From Pseudomonas putida (GTDB lineage: Bacteria; Pseudomonadota; Gammaproteobacteria; Pseudomonadales; Pseudomonadaceae), in the NCBI RefSeq assembly GCF_016406145.1, contig NZ_CP066306.1, positions 2,356,001 to 2,420,000 of the forward strand: 64,000 nucleotides of DNA, in the 5' to 3' direction. Numbering within the stretch: position 1 is the first letter of the stretch; each line of letters starts with the position of its first letter. The notes below the pieces were generated by a model that had not been told where the DNA came from, searched no databases, and worked only from the letters and a program-made list of their open reading frames with translations. Both the position numbers and the translations under genes were made by a program. Below, piece by piece: positions 18,201 to 26,529 of this stretch.

Positions 18201-20907
18201 GCAAGGCGCGCACGAAGTAGGTGCCCGACGTTCTCAGGGCTGCGACAAGGTGTTCGGTAAACGCTACCTCGGCAGTTTTGTGCAGCAGTTCAAGCAACGT
18301 ATCCAGCAGCGGTCGCACCAGCAGCAACCCCAGCACTGTGAGTGTCCACCACAGTGGCGAGGCGCTGGCGAGCCAGCCCCACATCAGTACTGTCAGCAGG
18401 GCTGCCGGCTCCAGGCTGCGGCGCAGGTTGTCGAAGATTTTCCACCGCGACAGCGCGCTCAGCGGGCTTTGCGCATTGCCCTTGGTGCCATTGCGCCTGC
18501 GTGATAAAAGCCACGGCAGCAGTTGCCAGTCGCCGCGGATCCAGCGGTGGCGCCGCTTGGCATCGGCGCTGTAGCGCGCCGGGTAGCCCTCGAACAGCTG
18601 CACGTCGCTGAGCAGGCCGGAGTGGGCATAGCAGCCCTCTATCAGGTCATGGCTAAGCACGCGGTTGTCGGCAAAGCGCCCGTCCAGCGCCTGCTCGAAG
18701 GCATCCACGGCGTAAATGCCCTTGCCGATGAACGAACCGCTCAGGAACAGGTCCTGGTAAACGTCCGAGACGGCCTGTGTATAGGGGTCGATACCGGCAT
18801 CGGTGGCGAACAGGCGGGCGTAGGCCGAACGTGATACTGCCGGCAGGCTGATGCCAACCCGCGGTTGCAAGATGGCGTAGCCGGAAATGATACGACCGGT
18901 TCGGGCATCGAACCGCGGGTGGTTCAGCGGGTGCTGCATGGCACCGACAAACTGCTGCGCCACATCGCGTGGCAGCAGAGTGTCGGTGTCCAGTGTGATG
19001 ACATAACGCACGCTGCCGAGCTTCAGCACATCGCCGACGATGCGCATGAAACACTCGGCCCCATGCCCACGCAGCAGGGCATTGAGCTCGGCGAGCTTGC
19101 CGCGCTTGCGCTCACGGCCCATCCAGCAGTGCTCGGTAGCGTTCCATACCCGGGGCCGATGCAGCAGAAAGAACCGCTCACAGCCCAGGGTGGGGTATTT
19201 GTGGTTCAGGGCCTCGACACCCTCGCTGGCAAGGTCGAGCAGGCCCAGGTCCTCTGGGCAAGTCTGTTGCCGCGCATCGACGAAATCACTCAACAGGGCG
19301 AAATGCAGGTGTTCATCGCGGTTGGCCAGAAAGCGCACTTCAAGGCCTTCGACGAGCGCCTCCACATCGCTGGCACTACTTAGCAGGCTGGGTACCACCA
19401 CGAGCGTGCGGGCATCGGCGGGAATGCCTGCGGTGTAGTCCAGGCGTGGCAGGAACGACGGTTTCACGGTCAGGGTGACCAGCCAGTTCACCAGGCCGAT
19501 GGCCAGGCGGCTGGTGGCCAGCAGTATCGGTAGGGCCATGAGCGTTGTCACCCAAAACGGCCAGCCCTCGGCCACGATTGTGCCGATCAAGCCCCAGCCC
19601 AGCATGCACGACAGCAACACCGTCGGTACCAGGTAGAACGTCAGCGGTGCCCGATGCAACAAACGCTGCCAGCGCTCGGCAAGGCCAACCCGTGCAGCGA
19701 GCTTACGTTCAAGCAACGGCAAGCCGTCGCCTGCCAGGTAAAAACCGACGTGCCCGGCCGGCTCATCCACCCCGACCCCTGCGGCCCGCGCAAGCTCGAT
19801 GGCCGTGCGCGCCACCTGGTCTTCGGTGAATGCACTGTGCCGCGCCAGCCGCTCGACGATGTGTCGGTAGTGGTCGCGGCTGGTGAAATCCATGGTCGTG
19901 TAGACCGCGGCCGGGTCCTGGCACAGCACCTGCTCGACATGGCTCAGGCGCTCGACGAACAGCCGCCAGTCGATGGTCGACAGCAGCCGCAGGCTACCGA
20001 TGCTGTTGCTGATGGACAGCTGGTCGATGGCCTGCTGTTGCGCATCGAGTTGCACATTGCGTTCGATGCTCAGCGCCGATTCGCTGAGCATCTGTTCGAT
20101 CCAGGTCAGCGGCTGGGTGAGTGTGCTGCTGTGGCCCTGTAGCCGCCTTGCCAGTTCGGCGACGAAGGCGGCGGTCAGCGGTGGTGCTGAGCGGGCCATG
20201 TCGGCGACCACCAGGATCACGCTCTTGGCATCGCGCTCGGCGGTTTCGCACAGCGTGTCAGCCCAGCCATTGGCCAGATCACGGTCCGCTAGGTTGGCCA
20301 TGACCCGGGCGGCTACCCGGCGCAGGTTTTCGATCAGCGCCAGGCGCAGCATGATCGGAATCGCCCAGAGTTCGCCCAGGCTCAGCGTGTTGCGCTGCTG
20401 GTAGGCCTCGATGAAGCCACTGAGGCTTTCGGCGTCGACCCGGCCGTCACCATGGCAAATGGTCTCCAGTGCCAGGTCATACACCCGTGGCAGGCCACTC
20501 GAAGGGCCGTTGTCCAGCCTTGGCAACTGCAGGCTGTAGTCGGTCGGCAGGTGGCGTTTGGCAATGCGGATATGGGTTTCGACCAGGTAGAAGTTGTCGA
20601 GCAACCATTGCGCGGCCGGCAACGCCGGGCGTGAGCCGGGCAGGCTGGCGGCCAGGGCCGAACAGCTGGTGTAGAGCATGTGTTCGTTGTCGGCCAGGCG
20701 GTCGAGCAGCGCATCGTCGGCGGGCAGCAGGCTCAGCCGATGCTGGCTGGCGAGCCAGCCCCCATGGTCTGCCAACTGCTGGGCGCTGTAGAGCTCCGAG
20801 CGCAGCAGGCTTTCATAGGTGAACCTGTGCCGTGGCGACCCCCAGCGCCGGGCGTGACGGGCCAGGCGACGAAGGAAGGCGAGCGGGTGGAGCCAAGGGT
20901 TGTCCAT
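12262..20907 (-). CDS. ndvB: cyclic beta-1,2-glucan synthase, NdvB/ChvB type
   Basis: Giant inner-membrane enzyme of 2881 residues with an unbroken frame. Order of domains: a long N-terminal cytosolic region; membrane segments around 420-480; a GT84 glucosyltransferase with the nucleotide-sugar motif LDTDT (D640, D642) and HRWIRGDWQLLPW; more membrane segments around 830-1010; a glycoamylase-like domain (NMGMALLSHLAAHDFGYLSAGRLFERL); carbohydrate-binding repeats; and a C-terminal GH94 phosphorylase domain with GSGDWNDGMN (Asp near 2562). It polymerises UDP-glucose to beta-1,2-glucan, sets chain length and cyclises it for the periplasm. Rhizobiaceae use this glucan in osmoadaptation and host infection. 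The gene is monocistronic or followed by the Crp/Fnr gene. Confidence 0.93.
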   Translation of the reverse strand: MDNPWLHPLAFLRRLARHARRWGSPRHRFTYESLLRSELYSAQQLADHGGWLASQHRLSLLPADDALLDRLADNEHMLYTSCSALAASLPGSRPALPAAQWLLDNFYLVETHIRIAKRHLPTDYSLQLPRLDNGPSSGLPRVYDLALETICHGDGRVDAESLSGFIEAYQQRNTLSLGELWAIPIMLRLALIENLRRVAARVMANLADRDLANGWADTLCETAERDAKSVILVVADMARSAPPLTAAFVAELARRLQGHSSTLTQPLTWIEQMLSESALSIERNVQLDAQQQAIDQLSISNSIGSLRLLSTIDWRLFVERLSHVEQVLCQDPAAVYTTMDFTSRDHYRHIVERLARHSAFTEDQVARTAIELARAAGVGVDEPAGHVGFYLAGDGLPLLERKLAARVGLAERWQRLLHRAPLTFYLVPTVLLSCMLGWGLIGTIVAEGWPFWVTTLMALPILLATSRLAIGLVNWLVTLTVKPSFLPRLDYTAGIPADARTLVVVPSLLSSASDVEALVEGLEVRFLANRDEHLHFALLSDFVDARQQTCPEDLGLLDLASEGVEALNHKYPTLGCERFFLLHRPRVWNATEHCWMGRERKRGKLAELNALLRGHGAECFMRIVGDVLKLGSVRYVITLDTDTLLPRDVAQQFVGAMQHPLNHPRFDARTGRIISGYAILQPRVGISLPAVSRSAYARLFATDAGIDPYTQAVSDVYQDLFLSGSFIGKGIYAVDAFEQALDGRFADNRVLSHDLIEGCYAHSGLLSDVQLFEGYPARYSADAKRRHRWIRGDWQLLPWLLSRRRNGTKGNAQSPLSALSRWKIFDNLRRSLEPAALLTVLMWGWLASASPLWWTLTVLGLLLVRPLLDTLLELLHKTAEVAFTEHLVAALRTSGTYFVRALLSLAWLPFEAGYSLDAIARTVWRLAVSKRRLLQWNPSQAEERSSADTLQAVYREQWLQPALALTLAGLLALQPATLLLASPVLALWLLGPALAWWLSRAQVRSVFTPSAGDLCFLHRLARRNWAFFEQHVSPADNWLPPDNLQEPPYASVAHRTSPTNMGMALLSHLAAHDFGYLSAGRLFERLTCMFDSMDGLERYKGHFYNWYDTQALKPLPPLYVSSVDSGNLAALLLTLRPGLLAMAEAPAPGRQVTRGLLDTLDILHEAFTQAGRDTAEIQALRQEAWQALEREQAPTAALMALLCGQLQGLIGKYAAPQAEEGATDECAFWLQALLRQCLDLADELEALQLPAGDEQAPEHSLNWRQMTELDPATWPAADRPAVVKVRTLARQRIDQAQHLALRITRLVNMDFSFLYDSQRDLFAIGYNADEHRLDTAFYDLLASEMRLTNFVLIAQGQAPQDSWFALGRLLTSNAGVPVLLSWSGSMFEYLMPLLVMPNYEGTLLDQTCQAAVKRQIEHGHLLGIPWGVSESAYNALDAQFNYQYRAFGVPGLGLKRGLGEERVIAPYASALALMVAPAAACKNLQRLCALGVAGRFGLYEAVDYSEARLPPGQDAVVIRSFMAHHQGMSFLALTAVLLNLPMQRRFACDPQFQASMLLLQERVPKTAAPYLHTLQAPAQDSADPSCETRLRVFSEPNRRHPAVQLLSNGHYHVMINHVGSGYSHHDNLAVTRWREDATGDALGSFCYLRDVASGAYWSTTYQPTQRRTYNQEAIFSDGRAEFRVRERDFDCHTEIAVSPEDDIELRRLHLTNHGEAPRTLELTSYAEVVLAPALSDALHPAFSKLFVQTELVRPLQAILCTRRPRAMLEAAPWMCHVLAVHGVDIDAISYETDRARFIGRGRSLRAPAALDRQAEALSGSAGPVLDPIIAIRCRITLAPGQTATVDLATGVADSRDACLQQIAKYRDRHLADRVFELAWPHSQVLLRQLNGSLADARLFEHMAASVIYPNAMLRAGSALLASNRRSQSGLWGQGLSGDLPIVLVQIGDLANIQLVRQMVLAHAYWRQKGLVLDLVIWNEDQAGYRQQLQELIIGIVTSGSEAALLDRPGGIFVRPAQQLSEEDRVLTLSVARLVLSDSRGTLAEQLHHRRHAPAPAAFEPVLAALRPKASSDALADAPALLLANPYGGFSADGREYVITHIAGRPTPAPWVNVLANPRFGSVVSEAGSAYTWSENAHEYRLTPWYNDPVADPSGEAFYLRDEDSGHYWSPTPQPCPGPGRYRTRHGFGYSVFEYADDQLDSELWMHVAQEAPVKFCRLKLHNRSERERRLTVTCFVEWVLGDLRSKSAMHVVSEIDPVSGALFARNAYNIEFCGHVAFLDCDLPAHGVTCDRSEFLGRNGDSQHPAGLRQARLSGRTGGGLDPCAALQASLLLAAGESREVVFRLGAEHDAKAASRCVQQYRGLRAAMNEFDKVQAYWRETLGTVQLETPEPALDVLANGWLMYQVIACRFWARSGFYQSGGAFGFRDQLQDSMAMLHAAPAAARLHLLACAAHQYVEGDVQHWWHPPLQRGVRTRCSDDLLWLPLATCRYVTVTGDHTVLDEPVGYLEGRALNAGEESYYDLPTHSSLVENLYQHCQRALGHALQCGVHGLPLMGSGDWNDGMNRVGEQGRGESVWLGFFGHKVLRAFASVALHQGDSAFAMRCTHQAAALAENLEQHAWDGQWYRRAWFDDGQVLGSASNQECRIDSLTQSWAVLSGVAAPERASAAMTALGQHLVRRDLGIVKLLDPPFDRGSLDPGYIKGYLPGVRENGGQYTHAAIWAGMAYAQMGNAGKAWELLRLINPVRQGSEGLIDTYKVEPYVMAADVYALAPHVGRGGWSWYTGSAGWMYRLIVESLLGLKRCGDTLRIQPLLPADWPGYTLHYRFGSTHYRIEVRNAGGADLTLSLDGQVQEQASLALSDDGMLHHVIAQYQPSPLPIA

Positions 20908-21114
20908 GGTCGCGAGTTGCCGTGAGCTGGCCGGTCAGGCCCTCAGTCTGGCTGGCTGGCACACGGCAGGTCTGTACGGTAGCGAACAGACCGGGCCGCG
21001 AGGGGAGACCCTGTCAGGCATCGAGCGCGCACATCGTGCAGTGCCAAAAAGCCGCGCAAAGACCGAACGGCTGTGGCAGTGTTAGCCTTCAGGCCAGCCC
21101 TACAGTGGTTCCAC

Positions 21115-21753
21115 ATGCAAACTCGCAAAACCGGTGTTCGCGCCCAGCAGGCAGACCGCACCAGGCACAACATTCTTCAGGCGGCGGTGAAGGTCTTCAG
21201 CAAGGAAGGCTTCACTGGCGGGCGCATCGAGCAGATATCCTCGCTGGCAAACTCCAATGACCGGATGATCTACTACTACTTCGGCAACAAGGAAAAGCTG
21301 TTCATCAGCGTGCTGGAGCACATCTACGCAAGTTTCAATCAAGCCGAAGCCAAGCTTCGACTGGACCTCACCGACCCCGAGGCGGCACTGCGTAAGCTGG
21401 TGGCGTTCATCTGGGACTACTACGTGCGCCATCCCGAATTCGTCACCCTCCTGGCCACAGAGAACCTCCATCAGGGCAAGCACGTCAGGCAGTCGCAAAA
21501 CCTGAAAGCGCTGTCCGGCGAGGCTGTCGGCGTACTGCGGCCGATCGTCGAGGCGGGCCAGGCCAAGGGCGTGTTCCGCAAGGATATCGACATCAGGCAC
21601 ACCTACCTGATGATTGCCTCGCTGTGCTATTTCTATAACTCCAACCGCTACACGCTCAGTTCGTTTCTTGCCGTGGACCTGGCCGATAAACAGGCCAAGT
21701 CCGACTGGCTGGCGTTCATCAGCGACCTGGCCTTGCGCGGGCTGCGCTGCTGA
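21115..21753 (+). CDS. nicS: TetR-family regulator NicS
   Basis: TetR repressor of 212 residues with helix-turn-helix at about 28-55 (EGFTGGRIEQISSLANSNDRMIYYYF) and a C-terminal ligand domain. It lies convergent to nicB, 16 bases apart, which matches its role in P. putida as the repressor of nicAB that responds to nicotinate and 6-hydroxynicotinate. ATG 21115 gives a normal TetR N-terminus; the frame can start at 21073 but the extra residues do not look native. The assignment as NicS rests on position and family. Confidence 0.85.
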   Translation: MQTRKTGVRAQQADRTRHNILQAAVKVFSKEGFTGGRIEQISSLANSNDRMIYYYFGNKEKLFISVLEHIYASFNQAEAKLRLDLTDPEAALRKLVAFIWDYYVRHPEFVTLLATENLHQGKHVRQSQNLKALSGEAVGVLRPIVEAGQAKGVFRKDIDIRHTYLMIASLCYFYNSNRYTLSSFLAVDLADKQAKSDWLAFISDLALRGLRC

Positions 21754-21769
21754 GGGGCAAACGCACGAG

Positions 21770-24700
21770 TCAATGGCTGCCGGGGTTGGCGCGCACCTGG
21801 GCGCTCTTGGCCACCAGCCCCTCCCAGGCCGGCTTTTGGGCCGCAAAGCGCTGGCGCAGGTAAGCGGCAAGGTCCGCCACCTGGCGGTTCGACAAACTGT
21901 CCTTGAACCCCGGCATGTAGCCCAGCTCACGTGTTGCCGGCGCCGGTATGCCGTGCAGTATCACGCGCAGCAGGTTGTCCGGCAGGTCGCTGTGAACATT
22001 GCTGTTCACAGCCATGGACGGGCTGACCCCGAACAGCTTCGGCCCCAGCCCGTCGCTGTGGCAGGCCATGCACGCGCCTTTGAACACTCGTTCGCCATTA
22101 CTCAATGACACCTGGGTGTCGACTTGCGCTGGCGCTTTGGCTGCGACCGCCTGCGGTATGCCGTCCAGTGAGGCCAGGTAATGGGCAATAGCGCGTACAT
22201 CGCTTTGCGGCAAAGTTGCCAGTTCGCTGACCACTGGCCCCATAGGGCCAGCAGCCACGCCATGCTTGTCGGAAAAACCGGTGCTCAGGTAGGTGAACAG
22301 CTCATTCTCGCTCCAGGGTGTCGATGATTTGCCCAGGGCGTTGAGCGCGGGCGCTTCCCAGCCATCGACCATGCCGCCGGCAAGGTAGCTGTTACCGCTT
22401 TTCTCCGCGCCCATCAGGTTGCGTGGCGAGTGGCACGCCGCGCAGTGGCCGAGGCCGTCGACCAGGTAGGCGCCACGGTTCCATTGCTCGCTGCGCTGCG
22501 GGTCGGGCTGGTATTCGCCGCGCTTGAGAAACAGCGCGTTCCAGCCGGCCATCAGTGGGCGCTGGTTGAACGGGAAGCGCATCTGATTGGCCGAGGGCGC
22601 CTGGTATACAGGCGTTTGCGACATCAGGTAGGCGTACAGGGCCTGCATGTCGGCGTCAGTGATGTTGCGAAATGACGTGTAGGGAAAGGCCGGGTACAGG
22701 TGCCGGCCGTCGCGGCTGATGCCTTGGCGCATCGCCCGTTCGAAGGCGGCGAACGACCACCGGCCGATGCCGGTATCCGGATCGGGAGTGATATTGGTGC
22801 TGTAGAGCGTACCGAACGGAGTCTCCATCGCCAGGCCGCCGACATTGACCTTACCGCCTTGTACCGTATGGCAGACAGCACAGTCCCCGGCAGCAGCCAC
22901 TTGGCGCCCGCGCTCGAGCATCGAGGCTGACCAGCTGCCGGCAGCAGGTGGTGTCACAGGGGCGATTTCAGCGCGCCAGGGCAGGGCGGTAGCGGCCATG
23001 CCCAACGCGGCACCGAACACTCCGGCGATTGAGCCGAACCACCATTTCGAGCGCTTCGGCGCGGGCTGCGCTGACGCCGGCCCGCTGCAGCCCTGACCAT
23101 CGCCGCTCAGTGCCTCGCGCACCCGCTCAGCTGTGATCGGCAGCTCGCGGAAGCGAATGCCGGTGGCATCGAACACGGCGTTGGCGATGGCTGCTGCACT
23201 GGGTACCGAGGCTGATTCACCGCTGCCCATCGGAGGCTCGTGTTGGCGCGGGAGCATCATTACATCGATGGCCGGCACTTCGGGGAAGGTCAGGATCGGG
23301 TATCCGCCCCATTCCTTGCTGGCCACCGTCGATTCTTCGAAGCTCACCTGCTCCTTGAGCACACGGCTGGTGGACTGGATCACATTGCCGTGTATCTGGT
23401 GCCGCACCCCGTCGGGGTTGACCATCATGCCGGCGTCATGGCCGATGACTACACGCGTCACGGCGACCTCGCCGGTGCGTCGGTCCACTGCAACATCGGC
23501 GACCCAGGCCGCCCACGCGGCCCCGAAGCCCGGGAACTTGCTGTGGATGTAGCGTGCATAGGCGAAACCGCGTCCGCGCAACACATCACCTTCGGCGGGT
23601 GTCTGCATGGGCTCGGTGCGCGGCTGCCAGCCGGCGCGCTCGGCCGTGGCTCTGACCAGGTCGATGGCGCGCGGATCGCTGAGATGCTTGAGGCGGTACT
23701 CGACCGGGTCGACGCCGGCTGCAAAGGCCAGTTCGTCGATGTAGGACTCATGGGCGAAGCTGTTGGGCATGGCCGACACACCGCGCATCCACGAGGCGCG
23801 TACCAGGGGCGTCATGTCATTGATGGTGACGCGCATGTGTTCGTAGTCATAGGGTGGAATGGAGGTGCGGTCGCCCATTTCAAACAGTGCCGGTACCGGC
23901 TCCACCGCGCCTGTGAGCAGCAGGGCGAGCGTGGGTGCACCGTTGGAGGGGTAGCTGGTCTGGAAGTCGTAGGCGGCGACCGTGCCGTCGGCATTCAGGC
24001 CGCCATCGATTTCCATCAGCTGCGCCGTACCCTTGGGTTCCCAGGCATGCTCCTGCTCGCGGGTCAGTTGCACCCGCACCGGGCGGCCGACTGCACGCGA
24101 CAGCAGTACTGCATCGGCGCAGACGTCGTCCGCGCAGTTTCGGCCATAGCAGCCGGCCGCTTCCATGCGGATGATCTCGATGCGTTGTTCGGCACAGTCC
24201 AGCAGCCAGGCCAGGTCTGCACGCAGCAGGTGCGGGTTCTGGGTGCCCGACCAGACGCGGATCTGCCCGTCGGTGTAGTCGGCCAGCGCGCAGGAGGGGC
24301 CAATCGAGCCATGCAACTGGTAGGGCCAGAGATAGCTGCGGCTCAGGCGCTGGCTGGCGTTGGCGATGCCTGCGTCGACATCGCCCTGGTCCAGCACGGT
24401 GCGCTGCACGCGGGGGTTGTCGCGGATTGCCTGGGCGACATCGCTGAGGTCGGGCAATTTGCCGGTGAGCGGTTTCCAGCTGAGCTTCAAATCGTGGGCA
24501 GCGCGGATCGCCTGTTCCTCGCGCTCGGCAACCACACCGACGAAGTCACGGATGACCACCACCGCGATCACCCCCGGCACATGGGCAATAGAGGATTCGT
24601 CCACTGCCAGCAGGCTGTTGCCGACGAATTCGCCGCTGTCATGGCCTGCATAGGGCGGGCGGATCACCCGGCCATGCAGCATGTCGGGCAGGCGCATGTC

Positions 24701-25333
24701 GTGGACGTAGGTCAGCTCGCCGGTCGCCTTGCCAGGGATGTCCACCCGTGCCGCGCTGCGACCCACCAGGCGGTAATCCTCGATGGCCTTGAGCGGCGCA
24801 TCGTCGGCAATGTGCAGTTGATGGCGCTGCCCGCCGACCAGGTCGGCAAAGCTCAGGGTGCGGCCGTCCTCGGTAATCAGCATGCCGGCCTCCATGCGCA
24901 ACGCCTGCACCGGGCAGCCCAGGCGCAGGCTGGCCTGTTCCAGCAAGAAGCGCCGCGCCGTCGCTGCGGCCTTGCGCAGCGGCACGGCGGAAATCTGCAG
25001 GGTCGCGCTGGCGATGGTGGCGCCCTGGTTCGGCGCCCGCTCGGTGTCACCCAGCACCATGTGCACCTGGTCCATGCGCAGGTCGAGTTCTTCGGCAACG
25101 ATCTGAGCCAGCGACGTGCGGATGCCGGTGCCCAGGTCAACGTGGCCATTGAAGGCGTAGACCATGCCGTCATCGCTTACGGCAAGAAACAGCGCCAGCT
25201 CACGCGCCTTGACTGTGGGTGTCACACCCTTGGCCACAGGGCCCGAGGGCGGCGTGATCTGGTCGACGATCAGCAGTACGCCGGTTTTGCCCATTAACTG
25301 GTCGCGGGTGGGAACGTGTTGGGAGTGGTTCAT
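21770..25333 (-). CDS. nicB: nicotinate dehydrogenase subunit B (molybdopterin plus cytochrome c domains)
   Basis: Protein of 1187 residues. The first 700 or so form a xanthine-dehydrogenase-type molybdopterin domain (TFPEVPAIDVMMLPRQHEPPMGSGESA near its end). A membrane anchor (WWFGSIAGVFGAALGMAATAL) and three c-type cytochrome motifs follow: CAVCH, CAACH and CMACH. With NicA it hydroxylates nicotinate to 6-hydroxynicotinate and passes electrons through the hemes to the respiratory chain, replacing the FAD subunit of ordinary xanthine dehydrogenases. It lies 15 bases after nicA, so nicAB is an operon. Confidence 0.96.
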   Translation of the reverse strand: MNHSQHVPTRDQLMGKTGVLLIVDQITPPSGPVAKGVTPTVKARELALFLAVSDDGMVYAFNGHVDLGTGIRTSLAQIVAEELDLRMDQVHMVLGDTERAPNQGATIASATLQISAVPLRKAAATARRFLLEQASLRLGCPVQALRMEAGMLITEDGRTLSFADLVGGQRHQLHIADDAPLKAIEDYRLVGRSAARVDIPGKATGELTYVHDMRLPDMLHGRVIRPPYAGHDSGEFVGNSLLAVDESSIAHVPGVIAVVVIRDFVGVVAEREEQAIRAAHDLKLSWKPLTGKLPDLSDVAQAIRDNPRVQRTVLDQGDVDAGIANASQRLSRSYLWPYQLHGSIGPSCALADYTDGQIRVWSGTQNPHLLRADLAWLLDCAEQRIEIIRMEAAGCYGRNCADDVCADAVLLSRAVGRPVRVQLTREQEHAWEPKGTAQLMEIDGGLNADGTVAAYDFQTSYPSNGAPTLALLLTGAVEPVPALFEMGDRTSIPPYDYEHMRVTINDMTPLVRASWMRGVSAMPNSFAHESYIDELAFAAGVDPVEYRLKHLSDPRAIDLVRATAERAGWQPRTEPMQTPAEGDVLRGRGFAYARYIHSKFPGFGAAWAAWVADVAVDRRTGEVAVTRVVIGHDAGMMVNPDGVRHQIHGNVIQSTSRVLKEQVSFEESTVASKEWGGYPILTFPEVPAIDVMMLPRQHEPPMGSGESASVPSAAAIANAVFDATGIRFRELPITAERVREALSGDGQGCSGPASAQPAPKRSKWWFGSIAGVFGAALGMAATALPWRAEIAPVTPPAAGSWSASMLERGRQVAAAGDCAVCHTVQGGKVNVGGLAMETPFGTLYSTNITPDPDTGIGRWSFAAFERAMRQGISRDGRHLYPAFPYTSFRNITDADMQALYAYLMSQTPVYQAPSANQMRFPFNQRPLMAGWNALFLKRGEYQPDPQRSEQWNRGAYLVDGLGHCAACHSPRNLMGAEKSGNSYLAGGMVDGWEAPALNALGKSSTPWSENELFTYLSTGFSDKHGVAAGPMGPVVSELATLPQSDVRAIAHYLASLDGIPQAVAAKAPAQVDTQVSLSNGERVFKGACMACHSDGLGPKLFGVSPSMAVNSNVHSDLPDNLLRVILHGIPAPATRELGYMPGFKDSLSNRQVADLAAYLRQRFAAQKPAWEGLVAKSAQVRANPGSH

Positions 25334-25348
25334 GCTCTGCTCCGGGTC

Positions 25349-25816
25349 TCAGGCCTGGCGGCCGGCAGCGCGGCGCACCGCGCGCAGGATTTCGACATGG
25401 GTGCCACAGCGGCACAGGTTGCCTGACAGTTCGTTGCGGATCTGTTCGTCACTGGCGTCGGGGATGCGGTCGAGCAGGGCCTTGGCGGTCATGATCATGC
25501 CGTTCATGCAGTAGCCGCACTGGGCGGCCTGCTCATCGATGAACGCCTGTTGCACCGGGTGTGGCGCGGCCTTGCTGCCCAGGCCTTCGAGAGTGGTGAT
25601 GTCGCGGTTGGCGGCGCCGGACAGCGGGATCACGCAGGCGCGTGCGGCCACGCCGTCGATGATCACCGTGCACGCCCCGCACTCGCCCAGGCCGCAGCCG
25701 TACTTGGGGCCGTTCAGGCGCAGGTCGTTGCGCAGGATCAGGAGCAAGGGCGTGTCGGCCATGGCGCTGACTTCGACAGCCTGGCCGTTGACCCGCAGGG
25801 GGAGGGTGATTTGCAT
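25349..25816 (-). CDS. nicA: nicotinate dehydrogenase subunit A (2Fe-2S)
   Basis: Iron-sulfur subunit of about 155 residues with the plant-type 2Fe-2S motif (YGCGLGECGACTVIIDG...C) and the second cluster in the helical domain (QCGYCMNGMIMTAK, then NLCRCGTH). Works with NicB on nicotinate. ATG 25816 (MQITLPLRVNG) is chosen because it matches the known length of this subunit; the frame continues to 25852. Confidence 0.95.
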   Translation of the reverse strand: MQITLPLRVNGQAVEVSAMADTPLLLILRNDLRLNGPKYGCGLGECGACTVIIDGVAARACVIPLSGAANRDITTLEGLGSKAAPHPVQQAFIDEQAAQCGYCMNGMIMTAKALLDRIPDASDEQIRNELSGNLCRCGTHVEILRAVRRAAGRQA

Positions 25817-25880
25817 GGTTGGCTCATCTCTGGAAGTTTGCATGCCGTTCAAAAGCGAGTACCTGCGCTACCAAACCACT

Positions 25881-25895
25881 CAAGTGGTGCGCTTG
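25881..25895. promoter_or_regulatory. candidate operator in the nicA promoter region
   Basis: CAAGTGGTGCGCTTG, 65 bases upstream of nicA, recurs with one mismatch at 27716-27730 between nicX and nicC. A shared 15-mer in two promoters of one regulon suggests a regulator site. Which of NicS or NicR would bind is not shown. Confidence 0.45.
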
Positions 25896-25984
25896 TTTAG
25901 GTAAGTACTCACTACATGAAATGATCAGGCAAGAAGCAGGCCAGCGATGATTGCGCAAGAGGTTGTTCGAGGTATTGGGCGTGA

Positions 25985-26461
25985 TCAGCCTGCCTGATCG
26001 TCCCCGTCGATCATCTTGCGCAGAAGAAACAGGATCGCCACCCGCTCTGCGGCGTTCAGGCAGCCCATGCTCAGTTCACTGATTTGCCGGGCGCAGGGGA
26101 TCATCGCATCGAGCAAGGCTGCGCCACTGTCGGTGAGCCCGACAATGACCTTGCGCCGGTCATCCGGGTCTGGTGACAGCTCGATCAGCCCGCGCGCCTT
26201 CAGGCGTTCGACAATGCCGCGGATGGTCGCCTGATCGACGGCGGTGGCCTTGATCAGTTCGGCTTGGGAGCTGGGGCCGTGGTCGCGCAGGGCGCACAGG
26301 GTGACGAACTGGATCGAGGTCAACTGCGGGTCGCACGCCTGTTGCTGAAAAATCGCGGTGTGCCGTTGGTAGGCCTTGCGTAAAAGGTGGCCGACCTGTT
26401 CGGTCACGTCGTAGGGGGCAGTGTCGGGTGCAGCGGGAGCGGGGGTGTTTTTATTCGACAT
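25985..26461 (-). CDS. nicR: MarR-family regulator NicR
   Basis: MarR-type repressor of 158 residues with winged helix (QAELIKATAVDQATIRGIVERLKARGLIELSPDPDDRRKVIVGLT). In P. putida NicR represses the genes for the lower nicotinate pathway and is released by 6-hydroxynicotinate. It is placed directly after nicX on the same strand, as in the known cluster. ATG 26461 is taken because the longer frame adds 23 Pro/Arg-rich residues. No clear ribosome site is visible before it. Confidence 0.9.
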   Translation of the reverse strand: MSNKNTPAPAAPDTAPYDVTEQVGHLLRKAYQRHTAIFQQQACDPQLTSIQFVTLCALRDHGPSSQAELIKATAVDQATIRGIVERLKARGLIELSPDPDDRRKVIVGLTDSGAALLDAMIPCARQISELSMGCLNAAERVAILFLLRKMIDGDDQAG

Positions 26462-26529
26462 GGGTTGGCTTGGGCTGTGTGGGTTGGCTGGCCGGCCCCC
26501 CGGAGCGGGGCGCCGGGCCAGTATAACCA

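Noticed and set aside
23240..25297. 685-codon plus-strand frame opposite nicB
   Set aside because: Antisense to a fully recognised enzyme; composition of a shadow frame.
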